NCBI GenBank assembly: GCA_934591725.1
Contig: CAKTPR010000026.1
Coordinates: 1-23,607, forward strand
DNA from: an uncultured Oscillospiraceae bacterium
GTDB lineage: Bacteria > Bacillota > Clostridia > Oscillospirales > Oscillospiraceae
Direction: 5' to 3'
DNA length: 23,607 nucleotides
In this document: positions 7,378 through 15,601 of the stretch, in pieces
Numbering within the stretch: position 1 is the first letter of the stretch
Layout: each line of letters begins with the position of its first letter
Made by a program: the position numbers and the translations under genes
The notes under the pieces: generated by a model
Databases searched by the model: none
Told to the model about the DNA's origin: nothing
Seen by the model: the letters and a program-made list of their open reading frames with translations, nothing else

Positions 7378-8666
7378 TTCTTGTCCTTCAGCATTTTTTC
7401 AAAGGCCTGCCGGTGCGGGTCGTGCCCCGGCTCGCCGGTGATGAGGATATTTCCCCGGTAACGGTAGCCGCTGCTGCGCAGCAGCTTCTGCATGGGCTTG
7501 TTGTTGCGGTGCGTGTCGATCCTGATATAGCGCCGCCCATGGCTGCGCGTCAGCTCCTCAACACATTTAATAAGGTAGCCCGACAGGCCGCTGCCGCGGT
7601 ACTCCTCGGCTATGGCGCTGCGGTGCATTACGCAGTAGGGCGCGTCGGAGCTCCACTTGCCGTCGGTGATATCGGCATAGGTCGGCTCCTCGCGGTCGGA
7701 GAGCATGAAGAAGCCCGCGAGGTCGTCCCCGTGCATGAGCTTATAGAGCTCGCCGCGTTCTATATCGCCCTCGAAGGCCGCCCTGTCGGGATAGTCGCCC
7801 TGCCACTGGTCGACATGCAGCGCCCTGAGCGACCTGCGCGCGTAGGCGACGATCTCCATGATGCGGTCGACGTCCTCTTTTTCCGCCGGAATGCACGCCA
7901 GTTTCTCCGTGAGCTTTATGCGCCCGTCGCTGCGCTCGACGTCCTTCATGAGCTTTCTGTCCGTCTCGTCCTGCGGCTCGAATTTTTCGTACATATCCGG
8001 TCTTTTCTCCTTTGTTCTCTCCAGCTGCTGGCGGCGGCGCCACAGCTCTACCCGGCTGTGATCTCCGTTCAGCAGCACCTCCGGCACGGTGCGCCCCTCC
8101 CAGACCTCCGGGCGCGTATACTGCGGGTACTCCAGCAGCCCGTCCCAGTGGCTCTCGCCGGTGTAGCACTGCTCATCGGCAAGCACCCCCGGCACAAGGC
8201 GGCACACCGAATCTGCCACGGCCATCGCCGCGATCTCGCCGCCGGTGAGGACAAAGTCGCCGAGCGATATCTCCTCATCGACGCACTCCTCGATGAAGCG
8301 CTCGTCCACGCCCTCATAGTGCCCGCAGACGAGCACGAGGTGATCGTAATCACGCTTGAGGCGCTTTGCCGTCTCCTGAGTGTAGGGCTTGCCCTGCGGG
8401 GACATATATATCACGCGGCGGCGCATCCCCTCCGTCTGCGCCTTTATCGCGTCGAGACAGCTCTTGAGCGGCTGCGCCATCATCACGCAGCCGAAGCCGC
8501 CGCCGTAGGGGTAATCGTCCACCTGGTTCTGCTTGTTCTCGGTATAGTCGCGTATCTGCACGCAGTTTATTTCAACTATGCCCTTCTTCGCCGCGCGGCC
8601 TATTATGCTCTCATGGAGCACTGCATCGACCGTTGCGGGGAAAAGCGTCATTATATCTATGCGCAT
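7374..8666 (-). CDS. trmD: tRNA (guanine37-N1)-methyltransferase fused to a C-terminal GNAT acetyltransferase domain
   Basis: TrmD makes m1G37 next to the anticodon, which prevents +1 frameshifting. Residues 1 to about 245 are a complete SPOUT-class TrmD: MRIDIMTLFP start, YGGGFGCVMM (54-63), GHYEGVDER (115-123), the trefoil-knot segment LTGGEIAAM (140-148), and DGLLEYPQYTRPEVWEG. Normal TrmD ends here. Residues from about 250 to 430 are a second domain with GNAT features: IMEIVAYARRSLRALHVDQW at the start, then HRSAIAEEYRGSGLSGYL (acetyl-CoA pyrophosphate loop R357-GSGLSG), and the later IRIDTHRNNKPMQKLLRSSGY with the typical GNAT C-terminal fold. The reading frame is continuous, with no stop or internal ribosome site visible at the junction. 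It lies 4 bases after rimM and overlaps rsmA. The acetylation substrate is unknown. Confidence 0.95.
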   Translation of the reverse strand: MRIDIMTLFPATVDAVLHESIIGRAAKKGIVEINCVQIRDYTENKQNQVDDYPYGGGFGCVMMAQPLKSCLDAIKAQTEGMRRRVIYMSPQGKPYTQETAKRLKRDYDHLVLVCGHYEGVDERFIEECVDEEISLGDFVLTGGEIAAMAVADSVCRLVPGVLADEQCYTGESHWDGLLEYPQYTRPEVWEGRTVPEVLLNGDHSRVELWRRRQQLERTKEKRPDMYEKFEPQDETDRKLMKDVERSDGRIKLTEKLACIPAEKEDVDRIMEIVAYARRSLRALHVDQWQGDYPDRAAFEGDIERGELYKLMHGDDLAGFFMLSDREEPTYADITDGKWSSDAPYCVMHRSAIAEEYRGSGLSGYLIKCVEELTRSHGRRYIRIDTHRNNKPMQKLLRSSGYRYRGNILITGEPGHDPHRQAFEKMLKDKK

Positions 8667-8670
8667 TGCC

Positions 8671-9159
8671 TTACATCCCCTCGATGAGCCTTACGGTTAT
8701 GACGCCGTTATCCGCATCCGTCGCCAGCACGAACTCCGGCACCGCGGGGATCAGGTGCTCCGTCTCGCCCTTTACGACGTACACATTCGACGCCGGGCGC
8801 TCCATTATCTCGACAAGCTCGCCTATCTCGTTCCCGTTCTCGTCCACGACGCGCGCGCCGAGGATGTCCTGCAAAAAGAACGCCCCATGCGGCAGCGCCG
8901 CATCCTCGCGGCGGACTGTTACCTCGCGCCCCTTGAGGGCCATCGCGGCGTTTATATCGTCGATGCCCTCAAGCTTCGCGATGATGAAGTCCTTATGCGT
9001 CCTTGCGGAGACGACCTTCATCTCCTGCTCGCCGAGGTATATGCGCTTGAAGCTCCGAAAGAACTTCGGCGAATCCAGCCAGACCTCTATCTTCACCTCG
9101 CCCGCAACGCCGTGCGTGTTCACGATGCGTCCCGCGTCGATAAATTCACGTTTTTCCAT
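8671..9159 (-). CDS. rimM: Ribosome maturation factor RimM
   Basis: RimM binds ribosomal protein S19 and assists maturation of the 30S head. The 162-residue protein has the N-terminal beta-barrel with AGRIVNTHGVAGEVKIEVWL (residues 9-28, containing the family G-x-x-G-x-x-G-E pattern) and a C-terminal PRC-barrel with LQDILGARVVDENGNEIGEL and LIPAVPEFV. It is the first gene of the operon with trmD, 4 bases away. The usual neighbours rpsP, the KH-domain gene and rplS are absent, so the operon has been rearranged. The ribosome binding site before the ATG is weak (TTGAG), while a strong GGAGGAG lies further upstream in the leader. Confidence 0.96.
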   Translation of the reverse strand: MEKREFIDAGRIVNTHGVAGEVKIEVWLDSPKFFRSFKRIYLGEQEMKVVSARTHKDFIIAKLEGIDDINAAMALKGREVTVRREDAALPHGAFFLQDILGARVVDENGNEIGELVEIMERPASNVYVVKGETEHLIPAVPEFVLATDADNGVITVRLIEGM

Positions 9160-9215
9160 ATCTCAAATGCGCTGCGCGTACCGCGCCGCTCCTCCGTTGT
9201 ATAAGTAACTATGGT

Positions 9216-9244
9216 ATTATACCATGCGCCGCCGCCTTTGCCAA
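9216..9244 (-). promoter_or_regulatory. Sigma-A promoter of the rimM-trmD-rsmA operon
   Basis: Minus strand TTGGCA (9239-9244), 17-base spacer, perfect TATAAT (9216-9221). The -10 lies inside a 15-bp palindrome (ATGGTAT-T-ATACCAT, 9211-9225), which could be an operator or coincidence. Confidence 0.8.
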
Positions 9245-9311
9245 CAAAATCTTGCGCAAAAGGCCGCCTTATGTAATGATCCGATTAGGCAGCCGCGGGT
9301 AATCGTCGGTC

Positions 9312-9340
9312 TTGATAAGGCTGCAAATTTCTGCTATAAT
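9312..9340 (+). promoter_or_regulatory. Sigma-A promoter of the hydrolase-acyltransferase / ftsH operon
   Basis: TTGATA (9312-9317), 17-base spacer, perfect TATAAT (9335-9340). It is divergent from the rimM promoter, with about 70 bases between the two -35 boxes. The transcript leader then contains a GC-rich hairpin (CCCCGGC/GCCGGGG, 9365-9382) ending just before the ribosome binding site. Confidence 0.8.
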
Positions 9341-9396
9341 ATATAAATTAAGACTAACAATCATCCCCGGCACACGCCGGGGTAAAGGATGGATAA

Positions 9397-11565
9397 ATGG
9401 GACTTTCTGCAAAACTTGTCAGGTCGCAGCTCAATTTCTTCAAGCCCTTTGTCGCCTCATGCTCGCTTGAGGTGACGCGCAAGGGGCAGGACAAGCTCGG
9501 CGAGCTTATGGAGGTCATCCACCGGCACAACGTCATCGTGAAGGATCACCCCTTTGAGGGCTTTGAGGGCGCGTGGATAATCCCCAAGGAGGAGCGGCGC
9601 TCCGGCGTCGTGCTCTATCTGCACGGCGGCGGGTACACCTGCGGCGACCTTGAATATGCCAAGGGCTTCGGCTCGACGCTCGCGGCGGAGTGCGGAGTGC
9701 GCGTGTTCTGCGCGGCATACCGTCTCGCGCCCGAAGCCCCTTACCCCGCCGCAGTTGACGACGCGGAGGAGAGCTACCGCTATCTGCTGTCCAAGGGCTA
9801 CACGCCGGGACAGATATGCCTGTGCGGCGAGAGCGCGGGCGGCGGGCTCATCTACGCGCTGTGCCTGCGCCTGAAGTCAAAGCGCATGACGCTGCCCTGC
9901 GGCATCATCGCCATCTCGCCGTGGACGGATCTCACCTGCTCCGGCGAGAGCTACGCGGTGAACCGCGACAACGACCCCTCGCTTACCGAGGAGCTGCTGA
10001 ATTTCTATTCCGGGTGCTACACCGGAGGCGTGACGCCGAAGGATGCACCGGAGGTGTCCCCGCTCTTCGGCGACCTCACGGGTCTGCCGCCGTCGCTAAT
10101 ATTCGTCGGCGGGGACGAGATACTGCTGGACGACTCACGCAGGATGCACGAGAAGCTGCTGGAAGCCGGGTGCTCAAGCCAGATGATCATAGCGCCCGAA
10201 CGCTGGCACGCTTATGTGCTCTATATGCTCAATGAGAATATGTCCGACTTTGAGGATATGAACAAGTTCCTCACGAAGGTCATGGCCGCGGAGCAGAAGC
10301 AGAAATGGCTGCGGCTGGATAATGCGGCGAAGATATACCCTGCCGCGCGGCGCAAGAAATGGAGCAACGTTTTCCGCCTGTCCGCAACGCTCACGGAGCC
10401 TGTCGACAAGGAGGTGCTGCGCACGGCGCTCGACGTCACGCTGCGCCGCTTCCCGTCCATCGGCGTGCGGCTGCGGCGCGGGCTGTTCTGGTTCTATCTC
10501 GAACGCGTACCTGAGGTGCCGGAGATACAGAGCGAGCAGGCCTATCCCCTTGCGCACATGTCGCATAAGGATATACGTCAGTGCGCCTTCCGCGTTATCG
10601 CCTATAAGAACCGCATAGCCGTTGAGATATTCCACGCGCTCACCGACGGCACGGGCGGGATGATATTCCTCAAGACCCTCGTCGCCGAGTACCTGACGCG
10701 CAAATACGGCATCAGTATCCCGGCGGAAAACGGCGTGCTCGGCAGACTCGAAGAGCCGTCGCCGGAGGAGCTGGAGGACAGCTTTCTCAAGAACTGCGGT
10801 CCCTACGCTGCAAGCCGCAAGGAGGCCACTGCCTACACGCTCAAGGGCGAGACGGAGCCGGACGGCTTTGTACACCTGACGACCTTTATGCTTGATTCGG
10901 ACGCCGTGCGCAAAAAGGCGCACGAGTATAACGCGACGGTCACGGAGTTTCTGACGGCGGCGATGATGCAGGCGATACTCCGCCTGCAGGCCGAGCGCGT
11001 ACCGTTCCGCCGTCTGCGCAGGCCGGTCAAGGTGCTGGTGCCGGTCAATCTGCGCAGCCTGTTCCCAAGCAAGACCATGCGCAACTTCGCACTCTATGTG
11101 ACGCCGGAGATAGACCCCAAGCTCGGCGAATACAGCTTTGCGGAGATATGCAACAATGTCCATCACCGCATGGGCATGGAGGTCACGGCAAAGCAGATGA
11201 GCACCAAGATCGCCACGAACGTCAACAGCGAAAAGTCGCCGATACTCAAGGTGATGCCGCTGGTGGTAAAGAACGCGGCGATGAAGGCGGTGTTCGACGC
11301 GGTGGGCGAATGCAAGTCCTGCCTGTGTATGTCGAACCTCGGCCTTGTGAAGCTGCCGGAGATCATGCAGCAGTATGTGACGCGCATGGACTTCATCATA
11401 GGCGTGCCGTCAAGGACGGCGTACAACTGCGCGCTGCTGTCCTACGGCGGGACGATATACCTCAACCTCGTGCGCTCGATCACCGAGCCGGAGCTTGAGA
11501 TGCACTTCTACAAGGTGCTGCGCGAGCTTTGCGTTCACGTCAAGGTCGAGAGCAACGAACGCTGA
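9397..11565 (+). CDS. Fusion of an HSL-type alpha/beta hydrolase and a condensation/alcohol-acetyltransferase-like domain
   Basis: The 722-residue protein has two enzyme modules. Residues 1 to about 295 form an alpha/beta hydrolase of the hormone-sensitive-lipase group: oxyanion-hole HGGG (76-79), nucleophile elbow GESAGG (Ser146), acid residue in GGDEILLDDS (Asp240 region), and the terminal His in RWHAY (His271). Residues from about 305 to 722 resemble CoA-dependent condensation/PapA/alcohol acetyltransferase folds, with HALTDGTGG (His413, Asp417) matching the HxxxDG catalytic motif, then VLVPVNLRSLFP and CMSNLGLV, which recur in such acyltransferases. No signal peptide is visible. The ATG has AAAGG 8 bases upstream. 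It heads an operon with the zinc-ribbon membrane protein 24 bases downstream and ftsH. A role in making or remodelling an ester-linked lipid or surface molecule is inference; the substrate is unknown. Confidence 0.9.
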   Translation: MGLSAKLVRSQLNFFKPFVASCSLEVTRKGQDKLGELMEVIHRHNVIVKDHPFEGFEGAWIIPKEERRSGVVLYLHGGGYTCGDLEYAKGFGSTLAAECGVRVFCAAYRLAPEAPYPAAVDDAEESYRYLLSKGYTPGQICLCGESAGGGLIYALCLRLKSKRMTLPCGIIAISPWTDLTCSGESYAVNRDNDPSLTEELLNFYSGCYTGGVTPKDAPEVSPLFGDLTGLPPSLIFVGGDEILLDDSRRMHEKLLEAGCSSQMIIAPERWHAYVLYMLNENMSDFEDMNKFLTKVMAAEQKQKWLRLDNAAKIYPAARRKKWSNVFRLSATLTEPVDKEVLRTALDVTLRRFPSIGVRLRRGLFWFYLERVPEVPEIQSEQAYPLAHMSHKDIRQCAFRVIAYKNRIAVEIFHALTDGTGGMIFLKTLVAEYLTRKYGISIPAENGVLGRLEEPSPEELEDSFLKNCGPYAASRKEATAYTLKGETEPDGFVHLTTFMLDSDAVRKKAHEYNATVTEFLTAAMMQAILRLQAERVPFRRLRRPVKVLVPVNLRSLFPSKTMRNFALYVTPEIDPKLGEYSFAEICNNVHHRMGMEVTAKQMSTKIATNVNSEKSPILKVMPLVVKNAAMKAVFDAVGECKSCLCMSNLGLVKLPEIMQQYVTRMDFIIGVPSRTAYNCALLSYGGTIYLNLVRSITEPELEMHFYKVLRELCVHVKVESNER

Positions 11566-11589
11566 CGCGCGGAAAGGAATGAGAGATAG

Positions 11590-12288
11590 ATGTACTGTAT
11601 AAAATGCGGAGTCGAGCTGGCTGACAGCGAGAAGAAATGCCCCCTGTGCGGGACTGTTGTTTTTAACCCGGAGCTTAGCCGCCCGGACGGCGAGCCGCAA
11701 TATCCGCGCATGCCCGCGGCAGAGCCGGAAAAAGTGAACCACTCAGGCATAATGTTCGTCGTGACGATGCTGTTCCTGCTGCCGATAGTCACCACGCTCC
11801 TGTGTGACTGGCAGATAAACGGGAAGATAATCTGGTCGGGCTATGCCGTGGGTGCGGTCGTACTGCTCTATACGCTTGTAGTCCTGCCGCTGTGGTTCCG
11901 GTACCCGAACCCCGTTATATTCATCCCGATAGATTTCGCGATGACGGCGCTGTACCTGCTGTATATAAACTGTGCGACCGGCGGGCACTGGTTTTTGAGC
12001 TTTGCCCTGCCCGTGACGGCGGCGGCCGGGCTTATCCTCACCGCGGCGGTCACGCTGCTCAAGTACCTGCGCAAGGGCTACCTGTTCATCTTCGGCGGGA
12101 CTATAATCCTTTCGGGCGCGTACACGGTGCTGGTGGAGTTCCTGCTGAACCTGAACTTCCATGTACACGATGAGTTCATCTGGTCGTTCTATCCGTTCTC
12201 GGTGAGCTTCATCCTCGGCGTGATGCTGATAGTTATCGGCATATGCCGCCCGCTCAGAGAATCGCTGCATAAGAAATTCTTCCTGTAA
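11590..12288 (+). CDS. Zinc-ribbon six-helix membrane protein (DUF6320-like)
   Basis: A 232-residue protein that starts with a zinc ribbon (Cys3-x2-Cys6 and Cys17-x2-Cys20, MYCIKCGVELAD then KKCPLCG). A proline-rich linker follows, then about six transmembrane helices from residue 52 on (for example GIMFVVTMLFLLPIVTTLL and YLFIFGGTIILSGAYTVLV). It looks like the DUF6320 family as I remember it, which is often found beside alcohol-acetyltransferase-like proteins; its function is not known. It follows the hydrolase-acyltransferase by 24 bases and precedes ftsH by 13, so all three are probably on one transcript. It may be a membrane anchor, substrate carrier or sensor for the acyltransferase. 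Confidence 0.85.
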   Translation: MYCIKCGVELADSEKKCPLCGTVVFNPELSRPDGEPQYPRMPAAEPEKVNHSGIMFVVTMLFLLPIVTTLLCDWQINGKIIWSGYAVGAVVLLYTLVVLPLWFRYPNPVIFIPIDFAMTALYLLYINCATGGHWFLSFALPVTAAAGLILTAAVTLLKYLRKGYLFIFGGTIILSGAYTVLVEFLLNLNFHVHDEFIWSFYPFSVSFILGVMLIVIGICRPLRESLHKKFFL

Positions 12289-12301
12289 AGGAGCAGTCAT
12301 T

Positions 12302-14107
12302 ATGAAAGAGATCAAAAATCCCAAGAGACCGCTTGTATACTATGCCGTCGTCGCCATGCTGGCGGTGCTGCTGTTTAACCTTCTCGCTGTGCCCGCGATG
12401 GCGAACGCCGCCGTCAAGGAGGTCGATTACGGTACCTTTATGGACATGACCGAAAAGGGCGATATAGGCAAGGTCGAGATCGAAACTAACCAGATCATCT
12501 TCACCGACAAGGCAGGGCAGAACTTCTATAAGACCGGCCTCATGGACGACCCCGACCGCACCGAGCGCCTGTATAAAGCCGGTGCGGAGTTCTCGAGCGA
12601 GATCATCGAGCAGACCTCGCCGCTTCTCAGCTTCGTGCTGACATGGGTGCTGCCGATACTTATCTTCGTCTGGATCGGCGATGTGATGAGCAAGAAGATG
12701 ATGAACGGCGGGCCGAACTCCCTGATGTTCAACATGGGCGGTTCGAGCGCGAAGGTCTATGTCAAGTCCGCAGACGGCATAAGGTTTGACGATGTTGCCG
12801 GTGAGGAGGAAGCCAAGGAGAACCTCGCCGAGATCGTCGAATACCTGCACAACCCCGAAAAGTACCGCGAGGTCGGCGCGAACATGCCCAAGGGCGTGCT
12901 GCTCGTAGGCCCTCCGGGAACCGGTAAGACTATGCTGGCAAAGGCCGTCGCGGGCGAAGCGAACGTGCCGTTCTTCTCCATGTCGGGCTCCGAGTTTGTG
13001 GAGATGTTCGTCGGCATGGGCGCGAGCAAGGTGCGCGATCTGTTCAAGCAGGCCAAGGAAAAGGCGCCCTGCATCGTGTTCATCGACGAGATAGACGCGA
13101 TAGGCAAGAAGCGTCAGGGCAACGTCATGGGCAACGATGAGCGCGAGCAGACCCTCAACCAGCTGCTGACCGAGATGGACGGCTTTGAGGGCAACAACGG
13201 CGTTATCATCCTTGCCGCGACGAACCAGCCCGACGCCCTCGACCCGGCGCTGACGCGTCCCGGCCGTTTCGACCGCCGCGTACCGGTCGAGCTGCCTGAC
13301 CTCAAGGGCAGAGAGGAGATACTCAAGGTACACGCGAAGAAGATAAAGCTTGCCGACAATGTCGACTTCAACAAGATCGCGCGCATGGCCTCCGGCGCTT
13401 CCGGCGCGGAGCTTGCGAACATCGTGAACGAAGCAGCGCTGCGCGCTGTCAGAAACGGGCGCAAGATAGTCGAGGAGGCTGACCTTGAGGAGAGCATCGA
13501 GGTCGTCATCGCGGGCTACCAGAAGAAGAACGCGATACTCACCGACCACGAAAAGCACATCGTCGCCTACCATGAGATAGGCCACGCGCTCGTCGCGGCA
13601 AAGCAGACAAACTCCGCCCCCGTGCAGAAGATAACCATCGTCCCCAGAACCTCCGGTGCGCTCGGCTACACGATGCAGGTCGACGAGGGCAATCACTATC
13701 TCATGACGAAGGACGAGCTTATAAACAAGATCGCAACGCTCACCGGCGGCCGCGCGGCGGAGGAGCTTATCTTTGGCTCCATTACGACCGGCGCGTCGAA
13801 CGACATTGAGCAGGCCACGAAGCTTGCCCGCGCGATGATTACCCGCTACGGCATGAGCAACGAGTTCGACATGGTCGCGCTCGAAACGGTGACAAACCAG
13901 TACCTCGGCGGGGACACCTCGCTCGCCTGCTCCGCGGACACCCAGCGCGAGATCGACCGCGAGGTCGTGGAGCTGGTGAAGACACAGCACGAAAAGGCGC
14001 TGAAGATACTCACCGACAACCGCGAGAAGCTCGACGAGCTCGCAAAGTACCTCTACGAGAAAGAGACCATCACCGGCGAGGAGTTCATGAGCATCCTCAA
14101 CGGCTGA
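12302..14107 (+). CDS. ftsH: ATP-dependent zinc metalloprotease FtsH
   Basis: FtsH is a hexameric membrane AAA+ protease that extracts and degrades membrane and short-lived soluble proteins. The 601 residues show two transmembrane segments (about 12-35 and 107-128) flanking a short extracytoplasmic domain, then the AAA+ module with Walker A GPPGTGKT (203-210), pore loop FVGMGA (236-241, usually FVGVGA), Walker B IVFIDEID (258-265) and the second region of homology ATNQPDALDPALTRPGRFDR (306-325). The zinc protease site is HEIGH (424-428), with the third ligand in GASNDIEQA. It lacks the long acidic tail of some homologues. The start has AAAGGAG at good spacing and is 13 bases after the membrane protein gene. 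It ends in a strong terminator. Confidence 0.97.
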   Translation: MKEIKNPKRPLVYYAVVAMLAVLLFNLLAVPAMANAAVKEVDYGTFMDMTEKGDIGKVEIETNQIIFTDKAGQNFYKTGLMDDPDRTERLYKAGAEFSSEIIEQTSPLLSFVLTWVLPILIFVWIGDVMSKKMMNGGPNSLMFNMGGSSAKVYVKSADGIRFDDVAGEEEAKENLAEIVEYLHNPEKYREVGANMPKGVLLVGPPGTGKTMLAKAVAGEANVPFFSMSGSEFVEMFVGMGASKVRDLFKQAKEKAPCIVFIDEIDAIGKKRQGNVMGNDEREQTLNQLLTEMDGFEGNNGVIILAATNQPDALDPALTRPGRFDRRVPVELPDLKGREEILKVHAKKIKLADNVDFNKIARMASGASGAELANIVNEAALRAVRNGRKIVEEADLEESIEVVIAGYQKKNAILTDHEKHIVAYHEIGHALVAAKQTNSAPVQKITIVPRTSGALGYTMQVDEGNHYLMTKDELINKIATLTGGRAAEELIFGSITTGASNDIEQATKLARAMITRYGMSNEFDMVALETVTNQYLGGDTSLACSADTQREIDREVVELVKTQHEKALKILTDNREKLDELAKYLYEKETITGEEFMSILNG

Positions 14108-14122
14108 TAATAATACACACGG

Positions 14123-14156
14123 AAAACGGACGTACCTTACTTGGTACGTCCGTTTT
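14123..14156. terminator. Bidirectional terminator between ftsH and the M20 peptidase gene
   Basis: A perfect 14-bp stem, AAAACGGACGTACC with GGTACGTCCGTTTT, and a 6-base loop, A-rich on one side and T-rich on the other. It lies between the convergent stop codons of ftsH and the peptidase gene and can serve both. Confidence 0.9.
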
Positions 14157-14170
14157 GCATATCAAAGGTT

Positions 14171-15601
14171 TCACCGCTCCTGCGCTTTGATGAGGTTCTG
14201 ATAGAAGCTCACCGCGCCGGGCAGGCAGTTGTATTCGATGTTCTCATTCAGGCCGTGCATACCCTTCATCTGCTCAGGGCCGTAGATAACGGGCGCAAAG
14301 CGGATGCAGCTTGGGCATATCGGCTGATAGAACTGCGCGTCGGTCGCGCCGGTCATTACGTAGGGGCTGACGGGCAGGCCGGGGAAGGTCTCGCCGATGA
14401 CCTTTTCGACGAGACTGAAAGCCTCGCCGTTTATGTCGACAGGCTCGGTATAGTCGTTGGAGTGGACTATCTCCGTCTCAAGGCCGTGCTTTGCGGCAAG
14501 CGCTTTGATAATTTCAAGGCTCTCCTTTTCGCCCTGGTGCGGGATGAAGCGCATATTTGCGCCGAGCGTCGCCTCCTGCGGGAGGACGTTATAAGCGTCT
14601 GAGCCGGACTGCATGGTAAAGGCGATGGTCGTCTGGAGCATCGCGCCGGCCTGCGCGCTTATCCTGCCGAGGACAGGCTTCATTATCGGGGCGAACAGCC
14701 AGAGGTTCCCCATGACGAGCTTGAGCCCGAACGGAGCGTAGGGCGCAAGGCGCGCAAACATCGCGCTCACCTCAGGCAGGAACTTTCTTCTAAACGGCGT
14801 GTGCGTCTCGACCTCGTTCACGAACGCGGCAAGGCGCGCGATAGGCGTGTTCTTCGCCGGGGCGCTGGCATGCCCGCCGGTGGAGCGCGCGGTGAACTTC
14901 ACATCGGCCTTGCCCTTCTCGAACACGCCGACCATGGCGAAATTTCCCTTTATGCCGCCGATGGGCTCGGAAATTATGCCGCCGCCCTCGTCGCAGACGA
15001 TGAACAGCTCAACGCCGCGGCGCTTGAGCTCCTCGACGATCTTCGGCGCGCCGTCCCCCGCCCACTCCTCGGTGCAGGAGGAGGCAAGGTACACGTCGCA
15101 CTCTGGGGTATAGCCCTCGCGCAGCAGCTCCTCGACCGCCTCGAAAAAGGCCATGACCGAGCATTTGGTGTCGGACGCGCCGCGCCCCCAGACCTTGCCG
15201 TCGGCAATGTCGCCGGAGAACGGCTCGTGCAGCCACTCGCCCTCGGCGGGGACAACGTCCTGATGGCTCATGAGAAGGATGGGCTTTTCGCTGCTCTTCC
15301 CCTTCCAATAGTACAGGAGGTTTCCGTCAATTACGGTGCGCTCAAGCTTTTCATGCACCAGCGGGAACAGCTCTTCGAGCACCTTATGAAAGCCGAGGAA
15401 CTTCTCTTCCTCGTGGACGTTCGCGTGCGATGTCGTGTCATACCGGATCATCTTCGAGAGCTTCTGCGCAAGGAGCATCGCCTTATCGTCCGCCTCAGGG
15501 GCGGCGTAGTCGGAGCGCTTATTGGGCATGAGCAGCGTGCGCACAACGGCAATGAGCAAAAGCAGCACCAGCAGCGCCGGGATCAGCAGAAGATATTTCA
15601 T
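14171..15601 (-). CDS. Membrane-anchored M20 family peptidase (PM20D1/Cps1-like)
   Basis: A 476-residue zinc hydrolase with an N-terminal anchor (MKYLLLIPALLVLLLLIAVV), so the catalytic domain probably faces outward. M20 residues are present: MSHQDVVPAEGEW (metal His113), GRGASDTKCSVMA (bridging Asp144), SSCTEEWAGDG (catalytic and metal Glu178/179), a dimerisation domain with STGGHASAP, and the late GMHGLNENI metal His. The membrane anchor plus the EW..EPFSG and GRGASDTK patterns resemble yeast Cps1 and mammalian PM20D1, which hydrolyse peptides or N-fatty-acyl amino acids; ordinary M20A proteins such as dipeptidases lack the anchor. Its ATG overlaps the stop of the preceding membrane protein gene (ATGA), so it is translationally coupled as the last gene of a three-gene operon. 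The exact substrate is unknown. Confidence 0.9.
   Translation of the reverse strand: MKYLLLIPALLVLLLLIAVVRTLLMPNKRSDYAAPEADDKAMLLAQKLSKMIRYDTTSHANVHEEEKFLGFHKVLEELFPLVHEKLERTVIDGNLLYYWKGKSSEKPILLMSHQDVVPAEGEWLHEPFSGDIADGKVWGRGASDTKCSVMAFFEAVEELLREGYTPECDVYLASSCTEEWAGDGAPKIVEELKRRGVELFIVCDEGGGIISEPIGGIKGNFAMVGVFEKGKADVKFTARSTGGHASAPAKNTPIARLAAFVNEVETHTPFRRKFLPEVSAMFARLAPYAPFGLKLVMGNLWLFAPIMKPVLGRISAQAGAMLQTTIAFTMQSGSDAYNVLPQEATLGANMRFIPHQGEKESLEIIKALAAKHGLETEIVHSNDYTEPVDINGEAFSLVEKVIGETFPGLPVSPYVMTGATDAQFYQPICPSCIRFAPVIYGPEQMKGMHGLNENIEYNCLPGAVSFYQNLIKAQER

Noticed and set aside
7413..8687. A long plus-strand open frame opposite the trmD fusion
   Set aside because: It is the complement of a GC-rich gene whose real product is fully recognisable on the other strand.
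10174..11166. A 330-codon minus-strand open frame opposite the hydrolase-acyltransferase
   Set aside because: Low complexity (Arg, His, Leu), no motif, and the sense gene explains the conservation.
12254..13990. A 578-codon open frame on the minus strand opposite ftsH
   Set aside because: It is the antisense shadow of ftsH codons, with no motifs and no promoter or ribosome site.
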